10,013 nt of DNA from Rhodanobacter sp. GTDB lineage: Bacteria; Pseudomonadota; Gammaproteobacteria; Xanthomonadales; Rhodanobacteraceae. Positions 8,416 to 10,013 of the stretch are shown here, in pieces; position 1 is the stretch's first letter, and each line of letters opens with the position of its first letter. Location: assembly GCA_026193555.1 (NCBI GenBank), contig JAPHUU010000147.1, forward strand, positions 1 through 10,013, in the 5' to 3' direction. A model generated the notes under the pieces. That model did no database searches, was not told the origin of the DNA, and saw nothing but the letters and a program-made list of their open reading frames with translations. The position numbers and the translations under genes are program-made.

Positions 8416-8444
8416 AAGTTAGGTGAATTTGTGACGTGCGTCAA
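8416..8444 (-). promoter_or_regulatory. Candidate promoter for the TonB receptor gene
   Basis: On the minus strand TTGACG (8439-8444) matches five of six -35 bases. It is followed after exactly 17 nt by TAACTT (8416-8421), a poor -10 with three of six matches. This would place transcription start about 90 nt before the ATG. No better sigma-70 pair was found, and the weak -10 would fit a gene that needs an activator. Confidence 0.3.
8432..8443. promoter_or_regulatory. Dyad TGACG-TG-CGTCA overlapping the candidate -35
   Basis: A perfect inverted repeat of two 5-bp arms with a 2-bp centre shares bases 8439-8443 with the proposed -35 box of the receptor gene. A regulator bound here would compete with RNA polymerase. 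I do not recognise it as a Fur box or any other known site. Confidence 0.3.
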
Positions 8445-8555
8445 CATGCCGCATTGTGCCCATATTTCGGTGCGGAGCGACGGTGATTTAGGTGACGCAA
8501 GGCACTAAAAGAAAAGGGAAATAAGTTGAAGACGGGGAGGCTTGATTTCGGGCGA

Positions 8556-8595
8556 ATTTAGTTTCATGTGAATCTATATTCAAATGAGACTAAAT
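8556..8595. repeat. 40-nt AT-rich inverted repeat (hairpin)
   Basis: ATTTAGTTTCAT (8556-8567) pairs with ATGAGACTAAAT (8584-8595), with one G.T position (8563/8588). After a single g/a mismatch, TGAAT (8569-8573) pairs with ATTCA (8578-8582) around a CTAT loop. That makes 17 paired positions out of 18. In RNA from the plus strand the odd pair would be a G.U wobble; from the minus strand it would be an A-C mismatch. There is no adjoining T run, so it is not a standard terminator. It sits in the most AT-rich part of the window, 236-275 bp before the receptor ATG. It could be an operator, a small-RNA stem or a mobile-element scar. Confidence 0.65.
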
Positions 8596-8600
8596 GTAAA

Positions 8601-8613
8601 TGCGATCATCGCA
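8601..8613. promoter_or_regulatory. Perfect 13-bp palindrome TGCGATCATCGCA
   Basis: Two 6-bp arms around a single C form a perfect palindrome 5 bp beyond the AT-rich hairpin. Its size and odd symmetry suit a dimeric DNA-binding protein. I cannot assign a regulator. Confidence 0.35.
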
Positions 8614-8893
8614 AGATAATACGTTGCAGGGCGATGCCATTTCCCCGGCCGGGCCAGAAGTTTCTCTTTTGTCGGCATATGTTTGCCGTGCCGTCTTGTG
8701 CTGCCGGATTTGAATGGATCTGTCGCGGAAATAAAAGCCGGCCAGCGCCCCCACGTTTGCTCACCAGCAGAGCAGGTCCGCCAATTGAGCAGCGATGGCA
8801 AACGAAATGGAGATGGCGGCACGCGAAGGGGAGGGCTCCGCCACTTCGTCCGTCCACCAGGGTCGGTGGGTTCCCAGGTCGGTTCGTTACGTC

Positions 8894-10013
8894 TCAGTAA
8901 CCCGCCGCCAGTCCGGCCGGCCGGCGACGATCGTTGGCCCCTTCCAGCAGCCCGGTCTTCGGGTTGACCAGAATCGCCTCATCCGCGCCCCAGGATGTGA
9001 CCTGCTTGAACCGATGGCCCATGGCTTCCAGTTCGGCTTGTGTCTGCGGCGTCAACAGACCCGGCTCGACGAACACCTGGTCCGGCAGCCATTGCTCGTG
9101 CAGGCGTGGCGCATCCACCGCCTGCTGCATGTTCATGCCGAAGTCGGCCACGTTGAGAAAGCTTTCCAGCGTGGTCGAGATGATGGTGGAGCCACCGGGG
9201 CTGCCAGTGACCATGAACAACTTGCCGCCGCGCAGCACGATCGTCGGGGACATCGAGCTGAGCGGGCGCTTGCCCGGTTCGATCTGGTTGATCTTGCCCT
9301 GCACCAGGCCGAAGGTATTCGGCACGCCCGGCTTGGAGGTGAAGTCGTCCATCTCGTTGTTGAGGAAGAAGCCGGTATCGCCGGCGATCTGGCCGACGCC
9401 GAACAGGTAGTTGATGGTGTAGGTCACGGCGACGGCGTTGCCATGAGCATCCACCACCGAGTAGTGCGTGGTGTTGGTGCCCTCGATCGCCCCCAGGCTG
9501 CCCTTGATCTCGGACGACGGCGTGGCCTTGTCAGGAGCAATGCCGGCACGCATCTTTGCCACGTGCGCCGTCGCCAGCAGTTGGTCGATCGGGTTGTGCA
9601 CAAACGCTGGATCACCGAGATAGGTATTGCGATCGGCGAAGGCACGGCGCTCGGCCTCCACCAGATAATGCACGCTCTTGACCGATCCGTAGCCCCAGCT
9701 GCCGAGCGGGTAGGGCTGGATGATCTGCAGGATCTGGCAGATGGTCGTGCCGCCGGAACTCGGTGGCGGTGCCGCGACGATCGTGTAGCCGCGATAGGCG
9801 CATTGCAATGGCGCATCCCATTTCACTGCATAGTCGGCAAAATCCTTCATCGACAGGATGCCGCCGTTCGCCTTGCTGGCGGCAACGACCTTGCGCGCAA
9901 TCGCGCCGTTGTAGAACGCGCGGGTGCCGCCTTTTTCGATCTGTTCCAGGGTGCGAGCCAGCTGCGGCTGGGTCAGGCGATCACCAGCCACGTAGGGTCG
10001 GCCATGATGGAGG
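8894..10013 (-). CDS. ggt: Gamma-glutamyltransferase, C-terminal two thirds, partial
   Basis: GGT is a periplasmic Ntn-hydrolase that cleaves gamma-glutamyl bonds in glutathione and related peptides, or moves the glutamyl group to water or another amino acid. It is made as a precursor that cuts itself into two subunits. The frame is open to the window edge, so 372 residues are seen of about 580; the signal peptide and the first part of the large subunit are missing. Visible motifs are HHGRPYVAGDRLTQPQLA, APPPSSGGTT, VEAERRAFADRNTYLGDP, then NTTHYSVVD and GNAVAVTYTIN. The first Thr of TTHYSVVD (codon 9470-9472) is the expected self-cleavage site and nucleophile. NNEMDDF, RPLSSMSPTIV, GSPGGSTIISTT and a final GLAAGY complete the small subunit. 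The MDDF-to-RPLSS segment, which forms the lid loop, has the same length as in E. coli GGT as I recall it. All key residues in view are intact. Confidence 0.96.
   Translation of the reverse strand, partial: LHHGRPYVAGDRLTQPQLARTLEQIEKGGTRAFYNGAIARKVVAASKANGGILSMKDFADYAVKWDAPLQCAYRGYTIVAAPPPSSGGTTICQILQIIQPYPLGSWGYGSVKSVHYLVEAERRAFADRNTYLGDPAFVHNPIDQLLATAHVAKMRAGIAPDKATPSSEIKGSLGAIEGTNTTHYSVVDAHGNAVAVTYTINYLFGVGQIAGDTGFFLNNEMDDFTSKPGVPNTFGLVQGKINQIEPGKRPLSSMSPTIVLRGGKLFMVTGSPGGSTIISTTLESFLNVADFGMNMQQAVDAPRLHEQWLPDQVFVEPGLLTPQTQAELEAMGHRFKQVTSWGADEAILVNPKTGLLEGANDRRRPAGLAAGY

Larger units (their letters stand above)
8321..8893. other. Gene-free stretch between ggt and the TonB receptor gene
   Basis: No convincing gene is present in these 573 bases. 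The part nearer the receptor (8341-8640) is about 45% GC by hand count, falling to 28% at 8551-8600, far below the coding DNA. It carries the receptor's ribosome binding site, a candidate promoter and four inverted repeats listed separately. The part nearer ggt (8641-8893) is GC-rich again. I see only short weak stems there, such as CCACC/GGTGG near 8856-8870, and no clear T-tailed terminator for ggt. Open frames crossing the region lack a ribosome binding site and do not look like protein. Confidence 0.6.

Noticed and set aside
7971..8447. A minus-strand frame overlapping the receptor gene start
   Set aside because: It runs out of frame into the receptor coding region, and its start lies upstream of the candidate promoter. 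A leader peptide is not supported.
8321..8560. Cobalamin riboswitch or Fur box controlling the receptor
   Set aside because: I looked for a B12-box-like conserved core and for GATAATGATAATCATTATC-like sequence and found neither.
8695..8730. ATTCAAATC on the minus strand, like a tRNA T-loop
   Set aside because: The flanking bases do not form a T-arm stem, and no acceptor, D or anticodon arm can be built around it.
8580..8857. Two minus-strand open frames of 80 and 83 codons in the same gap
   Set aside because: No ribosome binding site, no domain, and they overlap each other in different frames.
8568..8900. A 110-codon plus-strand open frame in the ggt-receptor gap
   Set aside because: It starts with GTG inside the AT-rich hairpin, has no ribosome binding site, and its composition changes abruptly midway.

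Overview
The window looks like chromosomal DNA from a high-GC gammaproteobacterium, most likely of the Xanthomonadales/Lysobacterales (a Rhodanobacter- or Dyella-like genome). That placement is an inference from GC-rich coding DNA, proteins that resemble but differ from the enterobacterial versions as I remember them, and a large TonB-dependent receptor. No rRNA, tRNA, CRISPR array, insertion sequence or phage gene is visible.

Left part (1-5820), conserved core. The 3' end of nadE (glutamine-dependent NAD+ synthase) converges on bamD, with a short intrinsic terminator between them. bamD is divergent from rluD, pgeF and clpB, which run in that order on the + strand. This bamD/rluD-pgeF-clpB arrangement is the same as in E. 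coli (yfiO/rluD-yfiH-clpB). It groups envelope assembly (BamD), ribosome maturation (RluD), peptidoglycan quality control (PgeF) and heat-shock disaggregation (ClpB). rluD and pgeF overlap and are probably co-translated. clpB has its own clear sigma-32-type heat-shock promoter.

Right part (5821-10013), accessory-looking. A strong hairpin separates clpB from an oppositely oriented 809-residue TonB-dependent outer-membrane receptor of unknown substrate. Upstream of the receptor is a gene-free stretch of about 570 bp. Its half nearest the receptor (8341-8640) is about 45% GC by hand count, while the coding DNA is far richer in GC. This half holds several inverted repeats, including a 40-nt AT-rich hairpin. 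Beyond it, on the same strand, lies the 3' two thirds of ggt (periplasmic gamma-glutamyltransferase), cut by the window edge.

I see no convincing undescribed system. The items most worth a second look are the dyad-rich low-GC region upstream of the receptor, the hairpin at 8556-8595, and the clpB codon 149, which is GTA where E. coli has its internal GTG start.
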